64,000 nt of DNA, from NCBI RefSeq assembly GCF_000766795.1, contig NZ_JPDS01000001.1, positions 501,001-565,000 on the forward strand, in the 5' to 3' direction. Position numbers and translations under genes: made by a program. A model generated the notes under the pieces. It searched no databases. It worked only from the letters and a program-made list of their open reading frames with translations, and had not been told where the DNA came from. The stretch comes from Polaribacter sp. Hel1_85 (lineage in GTDB: Bacteria; Bacteroidota; Bacteroidia; Flavobacteriales; Flavobacteriaceae). Of the stretch, positions 16,782 through 26,081 are shown in pieces; the stretch's first letter is position 1, and every line of letters starts with the position of its first letter.

Positions 16782-16955
16782 CAAATATATAGTACTATAT
16801 ATATTTACACAACTATATTTTTTATAGTAAATATTTTATTTTATAAAATACTGATAATTAGTCATTTGTAAATTTTATTTATACTATAATTTTTGACCGT
16901 TATTGTGGTATTTAAATACTATATATACTTTTGTGACTATAGTATTTATAGTATA
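16782..16955 (+). promoter_or_regulatory. Divergent HxlR/nitroreductase promoters with TATAGTACTATA palindromes
   Basis: A perfect 22-bp palindrome at 16783-16804, centred on TATAGTACTATA, overlaps a minus-strand -7 box TATATTTG (16782-16789) for the HxlR gene. On the plus strand the -7 box TACTTTTG (16926-16933) is followed by ACTATAGTATTTATAGTATA (16936-16955). Further ACTATA/TATAGT hexamers lie between. These are the likely HxlR operators. Confidence 0.7.
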
Positions 16956-16979
16956 ATAATTTTCATAAAACAGATAATA

Positions 16980-17654
16980 ATGAATACACCAAACATTGCA
17001 AAACAAGAAATTTTAAATGCATTTCAATACAGACACGCTACAAAAGAATTTGATGTCAGTAAAAAAGTTTCAGAGGAGAATATCAATTATATTTTAAAAA
17101 CAGCAAACTTGTCGCCAAGTTCTTTTGGGTTTGAGCCTTGGCATTTTGTAGTGGTACAAGACAAAGAATTAAGAGAATTGTTAAAACCTGTAGCTTGGGG
17201 AGCACCTTTAAAATTAGATACAGCAAGTCATTTTGTTTTAGGTTTAAGTATGAAAGCACCCATGGTAAAACACGATGCAGATTACATTATGCACATGATG
17301 AAAGAGGTTAAACAATTGCCAGAAGATGTTATCGAAATGTATTCTAAGTTTTACAGAGAGTTTCAAGAGCGTGATTTTGATTTAGATACTGATAAAAAAC
17401 TATTTGATTGGTCTTCTAAACAAACCTATATTGCTTTAGGGAATATGATGACATCTGCAGCTTTAATAGGCATTGATTCTTGTCCTATAGAAGGATTTCA
17501 CCAAGAAAAAGCTGAAGCCTTGTTAAGAGAAAAATTTGACATAGATACAGACAAATATGGTTTATCTTTTATGGTGGCATTTGGTTACAGAAAAGCTGAC
17601 CCAGAATTTGGTAAATCAAGAAGAAATTTTGAAGATATTGTAACTTGGAAATAA
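16980..17654 (+). CDS. NAD(P)H-dependent nitroreductase
   Basis: From [20 protein letters not shown] the protein has 224 residues, typical of the NfsB/nitroreductase family of FMN enzymes. The FMN-binding RHATKEFD, the [13 protein letters not shown] segment and the C-terminal [15 protein letters not shown] are visible. The frame is open upstream to 16893, but that part lies over the promoter. It reduces nitro compounds or quinones with NAD(P)H in the cytoplasm. It heads an operon of four genes and is divergent from the HxlR regulator, which suggests induction by electrophiles. Confidence 0.9.
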   Translation: MNTPNIAKQEILNAFQYRHATKEFDVSKKVSEENINYILKTANLSPSSFGFEPWHFVVVQDKELRELLKPVAWGAPLKLDTASHFVLGLSMKAPMVKHDADYIMHMMKEVKQLPEDVIEMYSKFYREFQERDFDLDTDKKLFDWSSKQTYIALGNMMTSAALIGIDSCPIEGFHQEKAEALLREKFDIDTDKYGLSFMVAFGYRKADPEFGKSRRNFEDIVTWK

Positions 17655-17668
17655 TAAAAACATTTAAA

Positions 17669-18535
17669 ATGAAGAAATACATCATCTTAATTCTATTTTT
17701 AGCTTTAGGTATTAGCTGTAAAAACAAAGTTGAAAGTAATACAGCGAAAAGCAATGCTATATCAATTACCAAGGTTACAAACAAAGTAAAATTAGCTTCA
17801 GAGATAGAATGGGAACAATTGAATCCTGCAAGAGGAGAAAACAGTCCCAAAGCAGGAACTATTTGGGGAGACCGAAAAGCAAATGAGGCAACAGGATTTT
17901 TAGCCAAATTTACAAAAGGGTTTTCGTCACCACCACATATTCATAATGTGTCTTATCATGGAATTGTTATTAGTGGTTCTATTCATAACGACGATCCACA
18001 TGCAGAAAAAATGTGGATGCCAGCAGGATCGTATTGGACTCAACCAGAAGGTGAAGCACATATTACAGCAGCAAATGCTTCAGAAAATGTAGCTTATATA
18101 GAAATTGAAAAAGGACCTTATTTGGTACATCCAACAGAAGCTGCTTTTGATAATGGAGAACGACCAATTAATGTTGATAAGTCAAATCTAGTTTGGTTAG
18201 ATGCTTCAGATATTTCATGGATTGAAAATTCGGAAAACCATAAAATTAAAGCGGCATTTCTTTGGGGAAACAAACACAACCAAGAATTGTATGGTACATT
18301 CATAAAAATTGCACCTGGTTTTAAAGGTAAAATTTTAAGTGAAGGAAAAATTTTTAGAGGTATTGTAATTCAAGGTAATATTAACTATCAAATGCCAAGT
18401 AATCCTAAAAATTATGTGTTAGCTCCTGGCAGTACATTTAGTGCTACTGAAAATTCTAAACATTTCATTAGTATTAATGAAGAAGTTATTATTTATCTTC
18501 GTACAAATGGTAATTTTGTAGTGTCTTCAAAATAA
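17669..18535 (+). CDS. DUF4437-type double-cupin lipoprotein
   Basis: From the ATG at 17669 the protein has 288 residues. It begins with a lipoprotein signal ending LALGISCKN, so it is predicted to be membrane-anchored outside the cytoplasm. Two cupin-like halves are visible. The first has the metal-binding pattern in [25 protein letters not shown] and PEGEAHI; the second has [22 protein letters not shown]. This is the arrangement of DUF4437 proteins, whose reaction is unknown. It begins 14 bp after the nitroreductase stop and is part of that operon. An 8-codon N-terminal extension in frame is unlikely. Confidence 0.75.
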   Translation: MKKYIILILFLALGISCKNKVESNTAKSNAISITKVTNKVKLASEIEWEQLNPARGENSPKAGTIWGDRKANEATGFLAKFTKGFSSPPHIHNVSYHGIVISGSIHNDDPHAEKMWMPAGSYWTQPEGEAHITAANASENVAYIEIEKGPYLVHPTEAAFDNGERPINVDKSNLVWLDASDISWIENSENHKIKAAFLWGNKHNQELYGTFIKIAPGFKGKILSEGKIFRGIVIQGNINYQMPSNPKNYVLAPGSTFSATENSKHFISINEEVIIYLRTNGNFVVSSK

Positions 18536-18567
18536 TTAGTTGCTGCATTTATTTTAAAAGAGTACCT

Positions 18568-19536
18568 ATGAAAGTATTTGAAAACATAAATAAAGCCTAC
18601 AATGCTGTTTTTAAACAAAATGAGTTAAGTATTGGAGTAGTCGTGCCTATAGAAAATTATTCAATAGGTACAGTTTCCACAATGCAAGATCATTTAAAAC
18701 GTGTAAAACAAGTAGAAAATTTAGGTTTTAAAGCCATTTGGATTCGAGACATTCCGTTTAATGTTCCAAACTTTGGAGATGCAGGTCAAACTTTTGATCC
18801 TTTTACCTATTTAGGTTATTTAGCAGGACAAACTTCGGATATTGCATTAGGATTTTCTAGCATTGCTTTACCGTTACATCACCCATTAAACGTAGCTAAA
18901 TCTGCAGCAACTATAGATCAATTATCTAATGGAAGATTATTATTAGGGGTAGCTTCTGGAGATCGTTTTGAAGAATATCCTGCAATGGGAATTGAATATG
19001 AAAAAAGAGGAGAACTGTTTAGAGAATCCTTTGATTATATCCGTAAAGTTCAAAATAATTTCCCAACTTTTAAGACCCAAAATTATGGAAGTTTACAGGG
19101 GAATATTGATATGTTACCCAAATCTACATCACATAAAATACCCATGTTAATTACCGGTGGAAGTAGACAAACTTTAGAATGGAATGTTAAAAATGCTGAT
19201 GGTTGGATGAATTATCCACGCGATTTACACGATCAACAAATTAAGATTAAACATTGGAGGAAATTGATTGAAGAATCGCAAGAATTTGATAAACCATTTA
19301 TGCAACCTTTATACTTAGATTTACATCATCTTGCAGATTTTAAGCCTCAACCCATACAACTCGGATTTCGTTTAGGAATCAATTATTTTATAGATTATAT
19401 AGATAAATTACGTAAAATAGGTGTCAATCATTTAGCATTAAACTTACGTTTCAATGCTATGAATATAGATGAGACATTAGAATTAATTGCTCATAAAATT
19501 TTACCCGAATTTCATTCCTTAGAAAAAAATAAATAG
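18568..19536 (+). CDS. LLM-class (luciferase-like) flavin-dependent oxidoreductase
   Basis: The 322-residue protein has the TIM-barrel pattern of bacterial luciferase-like monooxygenases: AIWIRDIPF in strand 2, IALGFSSIALPLHHPLNVAKSAATIDQLSNGRLLLGVASG in the centre and KIPMLITGGSRQTLEWNVKNADGWMNYP. It would use F420 or reduced FMN to oxidise a small substrate. It follows the cupin lipoprotein by 32 bp and precedes the SDR gene by 1 bp, so all are one operon. The substrate is unknown, and members in HxlR-controlled operons are usually tied to reactive compounds. Confidence 0.87.
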   Translation: MKVFENINKAYNAVFKQNELSIGVVVPIENYSIGTVSTMQDHLKRVKQVENLGFKAIWIRDIPFNVPNFGDAGQTFDPFTYLGYLAGQTSDIALGFSSIALPLHHPLNVAKSAATIDQLSNGRLLLGVASGDRFEEYPAMGIEYEKRGELFRESFDYIRKVQNNFPTFKTQNYGSLQGNIDMLPKSTSHKIPMLITGGSRQTLEWNVKNADGWMNYPRDLHDQQIKIKHWRKLIEESQEFDKPFMQPLYLDLHHLADFKPQPIQLGFRLGINYFIDYIDKLRKIGVNHLALNLRFNAMNIDETLELIAHKILPEFHSLEKNK

Positions 19537-19537
19537 C

Positions 19538-20353
19538 ATGATTAAAACAATTCTAATAACAGGAAGTACAGACGGAATAGGAAAACTTACTGCTCTAAAA
19601 CTAGCAAAAGAAGGCCATTCGGTTTATATTCATGGTAGAAATGAGGCAAAAGTAAATGCTGTTATTTCTGAAATAAAAGAAATTTGTAATAACGAGAATG
19701 TTAGCGGGTTTGTAGCCGATTTTTCAAATATAGAAGCTGTAAAAAAAATAGCAAAAAAAATAAAAAAAGAAATCCCAATAATTGATGTTTTAATCAATAA
19801 CGCAGGAGTTTTTAAAACTAAAAATACTTTAAACAAAGCTGGTTTAGACATTAGAATAGTTGTTAATTATTTAGCACCTTATCTATTAACAAATGAAATA
19901 CTTCCTAATTTAAGACTATCAAAAGCTCCAAGAATTATCAATTTAAGTTCTGCAGCACAAGCACCAGTTTCTGAAAATGTTTTAACAGGAAAAGAACAGG
20001 TTGCTGAAAATAACAGTTATGCTCAAAGTAAATTAGCGTTAACAATGTGGAGTTTTCATTTAGCAAAACAAGAATCAAATATTAACATTATTGCAGTAAA
20101 TCCTGGTTCTTTATTAAATACGAAAATGGTAAAAGAAGCTTATGGGCAACATTGGTCGCCTGCAGAAAAAGGTGTTGATATTTTGTATGATTTAGCTTTG
20201 TCTAATAGCTATAAAAATGATTCTGGTAAATATTTTGATAATGATAAAGGCGAAATTAAAGGTTGTTTTGCACCAGCACATACAGATGCTTATGATAAAA
20301 ATTTAATTTCGGTATTGTTAGAAAAAACAGAAGCATTACTTTTAGGTTTGTAG
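19538..20353 (+). CDS. Short-chain dehydrogenase/reductase
   Basis: The 271-residue protein has the SDR cofactor motif TGSTDGIGK (residues 8-16), NNAG (about 87-90), catalytic Ser in NLSSAA and the YxxxK motif YAQSK. The ending HTDAYDK resembles retinol-dehydrogenase-like members. It would reduce a carbonyl or oxidise an alcohol with NAD(P). It starts 1 bp after the LLM gene, closing the HxlR-linked operon of nitroreductase, cupin, LLM and SDR. Confidence 0.9.
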   Translation: MIKTILITGSTDGIGKLTALKLAKEGHSVYIHGRNEAKVNAVISEIKEICNNENVSGFVADFSNIEAVKKIAKKIKKEIPIIDVLINNAGVFKTKNTLNKAGLDIRIVVNYLAPYLLTNEILPNLRLSKAPRIINLSSAAQAPVSENVLTGKEQVAENNSYAQSKLALTMWSFHLAKQESNINIIAVNPGSLLNTKMVKEAYGQHWSPAEKGVDILYDLALSNSYKNDSGKYFDNDKGEIKGCFAPAHTDAYDKNLISVLLEKTEALLLGL

Positions 20354-20390
20354 CCCTTTATAAAATTGAATTATGCATTAAGAGGATCAT

Positions 20391-21128
20391 TTATTTGAGT
20401 ATCGGCTTTAAAACGTTCCAGACATTTTTAGCCAAAACTTGATGACCTTCTTTTGTTGGATGAATTCCATCAGGTTGATTTAAATTGGCTATTCCACCAA
20501 CATTTTCTAATAAAAACGGAATAAAATATAAATCATTTTTTTGAGCCAATGAAGGAAAAATATTTTTAAATTCTGAGGTGTATTCTTGCCCCATATTTGG
20601 TGGAATTTGCATACCTGCTAGCACCATTTTTGTTGTAGGATATTTTTCTTTTACAGTAGTTATTATTGTTTGTAAGTTCGTTTTTGTTTCTTTTAAAGGC
20701 ACACCTCTTAAACCATCATTTGCGCCTAGTTCTAAAACAAAAATAGTGGGTTTTTGATTCAATACCCATTCTATTCTATTTTTTCCTCCAGCAGAAGTTT
20801 CTCCACTAACACCAGAATTCACAACAATATATGCTAAATGTAAAGAATCTATTTTATTTTGAATGATTCCTGGAAAAGCCTCATTAATATCGTCTAAACC
20901 ATAACCAGCTGTTAAACTATCACCAAAAAAAACAATTCTTTTTAAACTATTGTTTTTAGTAGTATCAATTGCTGTTTTAGGGTTTATTTCATTAGAAGTA
21001 ACTTCTTTATTTGTGACCTCTTTTTTACAAGAAATCAATAGAATTAAGAATAAAAAATAACATATCTTTAAGAAAATTGTTCTTGTTTGATTGTTGCTAT
21101 TTCTCTTCAAATGATTATTTTTCAGCAT
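20391..21128 (-). CDS. TesA-like arylesterase/lysophospholipase, SGNH hydrolase lipoprotein
   Basis: The 245-residue protein starts at the ATG at 21128; an upstream GTG at 21155 is possible. A hydrophobic segment ends LILLISCKK, a lipobox. SGNH blocks are clear: FFGDSLTAGYGLDD with the nucleophile Ser, GVSGETSAGG, GANDGLRG, and PDGIHPTKEGHQ with the Asp and His. It would hydrolyse esters or acyl lipids in the periplasm. It is divergent from an ABC ATPase/FtsX-permease pair, the conserved tesA-ybbA-ybbP neighbourhood known in proteobacteria. Confidence 0.88.
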   Translation of the reverse strand: MLKNNHLKRNSNNQTRTIFLKICYFLFLILLISCKKEVTNKEVTSNEINPKTAIDTTKNNSLKRIVFFGDSLTAGYGLDDINEAFPGIIQNKIDSLHLAYIVVNSGVSGETSAGGKNRIEWVLNQKPTIFVLELGANDGLRGVPLKETKTNLQTIITTVKEKYPTTKMVLAGMQIPPNMGQEYTSEFKNIFPSLAQKNDLYFIPFLLENVGGIANLNQPDGIHPTKEGHQVLAKNVWNVLKPILK

Positions 21129-21229
21129 CAGTATGTTTTTTAGATTCCTGTTCACACAGGAAGGACAGTTTTAACGGAAACCTCGAAGCAGCGCTTAGAG
21201 GAATTATTTTTCAATTAAATAAAAAATTA

Positions 21230-21919
21230 ATGTCAAAGATATTAAAGATTAATGATTTAGAGAAAACTTATACCAGTGGTTCAAAAAAATTAACAGTAAT
21301 TAGTAATATTTCTTTTGAAGTAGAAAAAGGAAGTATTTTCTCTATTGTTGGGCCTTCTGGAAGTGGAAAAACTACTTTATTAGGTTTGTGTGCAGGGTTA
21401 GATTATCCAACTTCTGGAACCGTAGAATTATGCGGAACATCTTTACAAAATTTGAGTGAAGATGAACTTGCTGAATTACGAAACAAAGAGGTCGGTTTTA
21501 TTTTTCAAAACTTTCAGTTATTACCAACATTAACAGCCTTGGAAAATGTGATTGTTCCTTTAGAATTACAAGGCAAAAAAAATGCTGCTAAATTTGGAAT
21601 TGAATTATTAACAAAGGTAGGTTTGGGAGATCGATTGCATCATTATCCATCGCAATTGTCTGGAGGAGAACAACAAAGAGTTGCTTTGGCTAGAGCATTC
21701 TCTAACAAACCTTCTATTTTATTTGCTGATGAACCTACAGGAAATTTAGATGAAGAAACTGGCGAAAAAGTAATTCAGTTACTTTTTGAGTTGAATAAAG
21801 AAGCAGGTACAACTTTAGTGATTATTACACACGATTTAGATTTAGCAAATAGAACCCAACAAATTTTAAGGCTAAAAGGAGGGAAGATCATTTCTAACGA
21901 AAAAATAGCCAACAATTAA
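21230..21919 (+). CDS. ABC transporter ATP-binding protein, YbbA/LolD type
   Basis: From MSKILKINDLEKTYTSG the protein has 229 residues. All ABC motifs are present: Walker A GPSGSGKTT, Q-loop FIFQNFQLLP, signature LSGGEQQRVALARAF, Walker B ILFADEP and the switch His in IITHD. The sequence between the signature and Walker B is that of MacB/LolD/YbbA ATPases that pair with FtsX-type permeases. The frame is open 51 codons upstream but overlaps the esterase gene, so the ATG at 21230 is chosen. Its stop overlaps the permease start (TAATG). Confidence 0.92.
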   Translation: MSKILKINDLEKTYTSGSKKLTVISNISFEVEKGSIFSIVGPSGSGKTTLLGLCAGLDYPTSGTVELCGTSLQNLSEDELAELRNKEVGFIFQNFQLLPTLTALENVIVPLELQGKKNAAKFGIELLTKVGLGDRLHHYPSQLSGGEQQRVALARAFSNKPSILFADEPTGNLDEETGEKVIQLLFELNKEAGTTLVIITHDLDLANRTQQILRLKGGKIISNEKIANN

Positions 21920-24456
21920 TGAGCAACAAAAAATCAAAAGCAAATTTTAACTGGCTTTTAAAAATGGCTTGGAGAGATGGTAAAGCAAGCATTTCTAGAT
22001 TGATGCTTTTTATGGCGTCTATAATTTTAGGAATTGCGGCTGTGGTTTCCATTCAATTGTTTAGCGATAATTTAAAACAGAATATTAAAAAACAATCAAA
22101 AGCCTTAATGGGGGCAGATTTTATTATAGATAGTAGAAAAGAACCCTCCGAAAAAGTATTGAAAATTATTGATTCTTTAGGAGCAGATGCCTCGGAAGTA
22201 AACTTTGTTTCAATGGCTGCTTTTCCTAAAACTGAAGGTACAAAATTAGTAAAAGTAAGAGCATTAGAAGGTAGTTTTCCTTTTTATGGAAATTTAACCA
22301 CAGTTCCAGTAAATGCTGCAAAAAACTATCAAAAATTAGGAGGTGCTTTAGTAGATGCAACTTTGTTGTTACAATATAATTTAAAAAGTGGAGATTCTAT
22401 CAAACTAGGAAAAGTTACGTTGCCAATTATTGGCGCTTTAAAATCAATTCCTGGAAGCACAGCAATTTCATCTTCTGTAGCACCAAGCGTTTTAATTCCG
22501 TTTCGGTTTTTAGAACAAACAGAACTATTACAAGTAGGAAGCAGAAAAGAATACCAATATTTCTTTAAAGCACCAGAAATGGATTTAGAGTTACTAGACA
22601 AAAAAATTGACCCTATTTTAGATGATGAAAATGCAGATTTAGATACCCATACAAGTACTAGTCAACGTTTAGGAAGAAGATATGATAATGTGAGTCGGTT
22701 TTTAAATTTAGTTGCCTTTATTGCATTATTATTGGGTTGTATTGGTATTGCAAGCTCAGTACATATTTACATCAAAGAAAAATTAAAAAACGTTGCTGTT
22801 TTAAAATGTTTAGGCGCTTCAAGAAAGCAATCGTTTTTAATTTATTTGATTCAAATTATAGGAATTGGTTTCATTGGTGGCCTCATTGGTTCTGCCATCG
22901 GAACAAGTTTACAATTTGCTTTTCCTTATATTTTACAAGACTTTTTACCTTTTAATGTAGAAATATCTATTTCATTTCAACCCATCATAATCGGAATTAT
23001 TTTAGGAGTTATCATGTCTGTTTTATTTGCATTATTACCACTTTTAGGTACTTGGTATATTTCTCCTTTAGAAGTTTTAAGAGGTACAGAAGATAATTTA
23101 CAAAAAACCAAAAAAGCAAGAATTTTCGTTTTTATAACTATTCTTCTATTTATCTTTTTATTTTCTTTTTGGATGTTAAAAAGTATCATTAATGCAATCG
23201 TATTTACCATTGGTATTTTTATCACATTTGCAATAATGGCAGGTGTTGCCAATTTATTTATCAAGTTAATAAAAAAGTTTTTTCCAAGTTCTTGGGGATA
23301 TACAAAGCGTCAAAGTTTGTTAAATTTATTCAGGCCAAACAACCAAACAATGGTATTGGTTTTGGCTATTGGATTGGGTACTTTTTTAATTAGTACTTTA
23401 TATTTTACGAAAGATATTTTATTGGCAAAAACAGCTATCGAAAATAAAAAAACGGATGCAAATATCATTTTAATGGATGTGCAAAGCAATCAAGAAACTG
23501 CAATTTTAACCAATTTTAAAAGCAAAGGTTTAGAGGTGATTGATAACATACCAATTATTACCATGCGAATGGAAAAAATACGAGGTAAAACTGTCAATGA
23601 AATTCGTAATGACACTACAACAAGAATGCGTAAATGGATGCTAAATCGTGAATTTAGAGTTTCCTACAGAAATGCTTTAACAGAAACAGAAGAGTTATTA
23701 GAAGGAGAATTTATTGGAAAAGCAGTACAAGGAACGCCTGTACCCATATCTATTGCAGATAATCTTGCTGAAGACGCAAATTTAAAAATAGGGGATGCTG
23801 TTGTTTTTAATATTCAAGGTGTTTTAATGGAAACCACAATTGGAAGTATTAGAAAAGTAGATTGGAGCAGTATGAAAGTCAATTTTATGATTTTATTTCC
23901 AATAGGTATTTTAGAAAAAGCACCTAAATTTAACGTGATGACTACTCATGTGCCCAATGAAGAGCGTTCTGCAGAATTGCAAAGAGATTTAGTCAAAAAT
24001 TTTCCAAATGTTACTATTTTAGATTTACGCCAAGTATTTACTATTGTAGAAGATATTTTAAATAAAATTTCTTGGATTATTAATTTCATGGCATTTTTTA
24101 GCATACTCACTGGTTTTATTGTGCTCATTGGTTCTGTTAGAAATAGCAAATACCAACGAATAAAAGAAAGTGTTTTGTTAAGAACTTTGGGTGCAAAAAG
24201 TAAACAAATTCTACAAATTACTGCTTTAGAATATGTGTATTTAGGTTTATTAGGTAGTTTAACAGGAATTTTATTGTCTTTAATTGGCAGTCAATTATTA
24301 GCAACCTTATTATTTAAAGAACCTTTTATACCCTCTGTAATTCCGTTCTTGGTTTTTCTACCAGCAATAACAATTTTAGTAGTTGTTATAGGACTCAGTA
24401 ATTTAAAAACTGTGTTGAGCAGTCCACCTTTAGAGGTTTTAAGGAAAGAGGTATAG
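21919..24456 (+). CDS. FtsX-family ABC permease, YbbP type
   Basis: The 845-residue inner-membrane protein has one helix near the N terminus and a large extracytoplasmic domain (about 45-250). The first FtsX helix group is about 255-385 (LGCIGIASSVHIYIKEKLKNVAVLKCLGASRKQ). A second helix set and periplasmic part follow, then the last FtsX group (about 715-845) ending PPLEVLRKEV. LKCLGA and LRTLGAKSKQ are the coupling motifs repeated in both halves. It works with the ATPase encoded just upstream (one-base overlap) and probably with the divergent esterase. YbbAP-TesA systems are thought to extract hydrophobic compounds from the membrane. Confidence 0.9.
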   Translation: MSNKKSKANFNWLLKMAWRDGKASISRLMLFMASIILGIAAVVSIQLFSDNLKQNIKKQSKALMGADFIIDSRKEPSEKVLKIIDSLGADASEVNFVSMAAFPKTEGTKLVKVRALEGSFPFYGNLTTVPVNAAKNYQKLGGALVDATLLLQYNLKSGDSIKLGKVTLPIIGALKSIPGSTAISSSVAPSVLIPFRFLEQTELLQVGSRKEYQYFFKAPEMDLELLDKKIDPILDDENADLDTHTSTSQRLGRRYDNVSRFLNLVAFIALLLGCIGIASSVHIYIKEKLKNVAVLKCLGASRKQSFLIYLIQIIGIGFIGGLIGSAIGTSLQFAFPYILQDFLPFNVEISISFQPIIIGIILGVIMSVLFALLPLLGTWYISPLEVLRGTEDNLQKTKKARIFVFITILLFIFLFSFWMLKSIINAIVFTIGIFITFAIMAGVANLFIKLIKKFFPSSWGYTKRQSLLNLFRPNNQTMVLVLAIGLGTFLISTLYFTKDILLAKTAIENKKTDANIILMDVQSNQETAILTNFKSKGLEVIDNIPIITMRMEKIRGKTVNEIRNDTTTRMRKWMLNREFRVSYRNALTETEELLEGEFIGKAVQGTPVPISIADNLAEDANLKIGDAVVFNIQGVLMETTIGSIRKVDWSSMKVNFMILFPIGILEKAPKFNVMTTHVPNEERSAELQRDLVKNFPNVTILDLRQVFTIVEDILNKISWIINFMAFFSILTGFIVLIGSVRNSKYQRIKESVLLRTLGAKSKQILQITALEYVYLGLLGSLTGILLSLIGSQLLATLLFKEPFIPSVIPFLVFLPAITILVVVIGLSNLKTVLSSPPLEVLRKEV

Positions 24457-24473
24457 CACAAAATAATTTAATA

Positions 24474-25127
24474 CTAATAACAATCTGTTTTTATTTGGTT
24501 TTTAAAATGATGTAAATCTTTCTTTAAATTTTTTATAGAAATACTTTCTAGTACTAATAAAACTTCTTTCATCATAGCCACAGAACCACAAATCATTATC
24601 ACCCCTTTATTTTTTAAAACGGAAGTAACTAATGCTTCTTGTTTTGCAATACTATCTTGAACGTATTCTTTGTTTTTTTCTTGAGAAAAAGCAAAATGAA
24701 CTTTGCTAGTTTTTAAAAATGGTTTGTAAATGTTACAAGAAGCTTTAGTTCTTAATCCACAGAAAACATGCGTTTTTACTGTGGTGTTTAACATTCCTAA
24801 ATACGGAGCAATACCTGTTCCGTTTGCAATTAAAATTACTTCTTTCGATTTTTTAGGAAAATGAAAGCTTTTGTTTTTTTCGATGTTTGCTTTTAGTAGT
24901 TCATTTTTATCTAAGCCTAAAAGAATTTTTGAACAAACTCCGAATTCGTGTTTTTTTATACTCAATAAAATGTCATTATCTATTTTTCCGATAGAATACA
25001 AACGTTTTACATTGTCTACTTCTGGAGTTATCGCTAATAAATCACCAGAAGCAAAATTTACTTTGGTATCAGGCTGTAATCGAATTAAAAAAGTATCATC
25101 AATATTTAAATCGGTTTTACGATTCAT
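24474..25127 (-). CDS. Stand-alone FAD/NAD(P)-binding reductase domain
   Basis: The 217-residue protein consists only of a ferredoxin-NADP reductase-like module. The FAD-binding RLYSIG (about residue 42) and GVCSK, then NAD(P)-binding GTGIAPYLGML (about 103-113) and MICGSVAMMKEV, are all in the order seen in sulfite reductase flavoprotein and PepSY-linked reductases. A flavodoxin or haem partner domain is absent; the frame closes six codons upstream of the ATG at 25127. It could transfer electrons from NADPH to a separate partner. It may be the remaining C-terminal half of a larger protein, although no coding remnant is seen upstream. Confidence 0.8.
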   Translation of the reverse strand: MNRKTDLNIDDTFLIRLQPDTKVNFASGDLLAITPEVDNVKRLYSIGKIDNDILLSIKKHEFGVCSKILLGLDKNELLKANIEKNKSFHFPKKSKEVILIANGTGIAPYLGMLNTTVKTHVFCGLRTKASCNIYKPFLKTSKVHFAFSQEKNKEYVQDSIAKQEALVTSVLKNKGVIMICGSVAMMKEVLLVLESISIKNLKKDLHHFKNQIKTDCY

Positions 25128-25255
25128 AAACAACGTTTCAAATAAGTATTAAGAATAGGGTATATTATAATAAACAAGTAGTTTAGACAAAAAAATAGTA
25201 CTTTTAGCTCCAAGCCACAAAATTGGGTGGCATTAATAGAATAAATCCCCCTTAT

Positions 25256-26053
25256 ATGTTAGAAAAATTAATTGCAAGAAATAATATTACAATTCAAGGT
25301 GATGGTAGCAAATCTATGTTACTTGTTCATGGTTATGGATGTGATCAGAATATGTGGCGTTTTGTTACTCCCCAATTTAAAAAGGACTACAAAATAATTC
25401 TTATTGATCTTGTGGGTTCAGGAAACTCTGATGAAAATGCGTATGATTTTGAGAAATATAGTTCGCTAGATGGTTATGCAGACGATATCGTTGAAGTTTG
25501 TGATGCCTTAGATTTAAAGAATATAACTTTTGTTGGACATTCTGTGAGTGCAATGATAGGAGTACTTGCTAATTTAAAAAGACCTGCTATTTTTGATAAA
25601 TTAATTATGATAGGTCCATCTCCACGATATATTAATGATATTGATTATTACGGAGGTTTTTCTCAAAATGATATTGATGAGCTTATAGAAACCTTAGAAT
25701 CTAATTACTTAGGCTGGTCTAGTGCGATGGCACCTGCAATTATGGGGAATCCTGAAAAACCAGAACTAGCAGAAGAGTTAGAACAGAGCTTTTGTCAAAC
25801 CAATCCTGAAATAGCAAAGCACTTCGCAAAAGTTACTTTCTTAGGAGATAACAGAAGTGACCTTGATAAGCTTACTACTGAAACTCTTATACTACAATGT
25901 AACTCAGATGTTATAGCATCCATAGAAGTAGGGCAGTATGTACATAAACATGTTTCTAATAGTAAATTTGTCTTATTAGACGCAACGGGTCATTGTCCAC
26001 ATCTCAGTGCTCCTAAGCAAACGATTGAAGCAATGAAAAGCTATTTAGTATAA
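25256..26053 (+). CDS. RsbQ-like alpha/beta hydrolase
   Basis: From the ATG at 25256 the protein has 265 residues. It has the alpha/beta-hydrolase fold with VHGYGCDQNMWRF (oxyanion region), nucleophile GHSVSAM (about residue 97) and catalytic His in ATGHCPHLSAPKQT. GYGCDQNMWRFV and GHSVSAMIG are characteristic of RsbQ and of its plant relatives D14/KAI2. In Bacillus, RsbQ acts with the PAS-domain phosphatase RsbP in energy-stress signalling. Here the next gene, 29 bp away, is a PAS-domain histidine kinase, so the hydrolase is probably the ligand-processing sensor of that kinase. An 11-codon upstream extension was not used. Confidence 0.85.
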   Translation: MLEKLIARNNITIQGDGSKSMLLVHGYGCDQNMWRFVTPQFKKDYKIILIDLVGSGNSDENAYDFEKYSSLDGYADDIVEVCDALDLKNITFVGHSVSAMIGVLANLKRPAIFDKLIMIGPSPRYINDIDYYGGFSQNDIDELIETLESNYLGWSSAMAPAIMGNPEKPELAEELEQSFCQTNPEIAKHFAKVTFLGDNRSDLDKLTTETLILQCNSDVIASIEVGQYVHKHVSNSKFVLLDATGHCPHLSAPKQTIEAMKSYLV

Positions 26054-26081
26054 ATTCTCATAAACTTAGTTACAAATTTTA

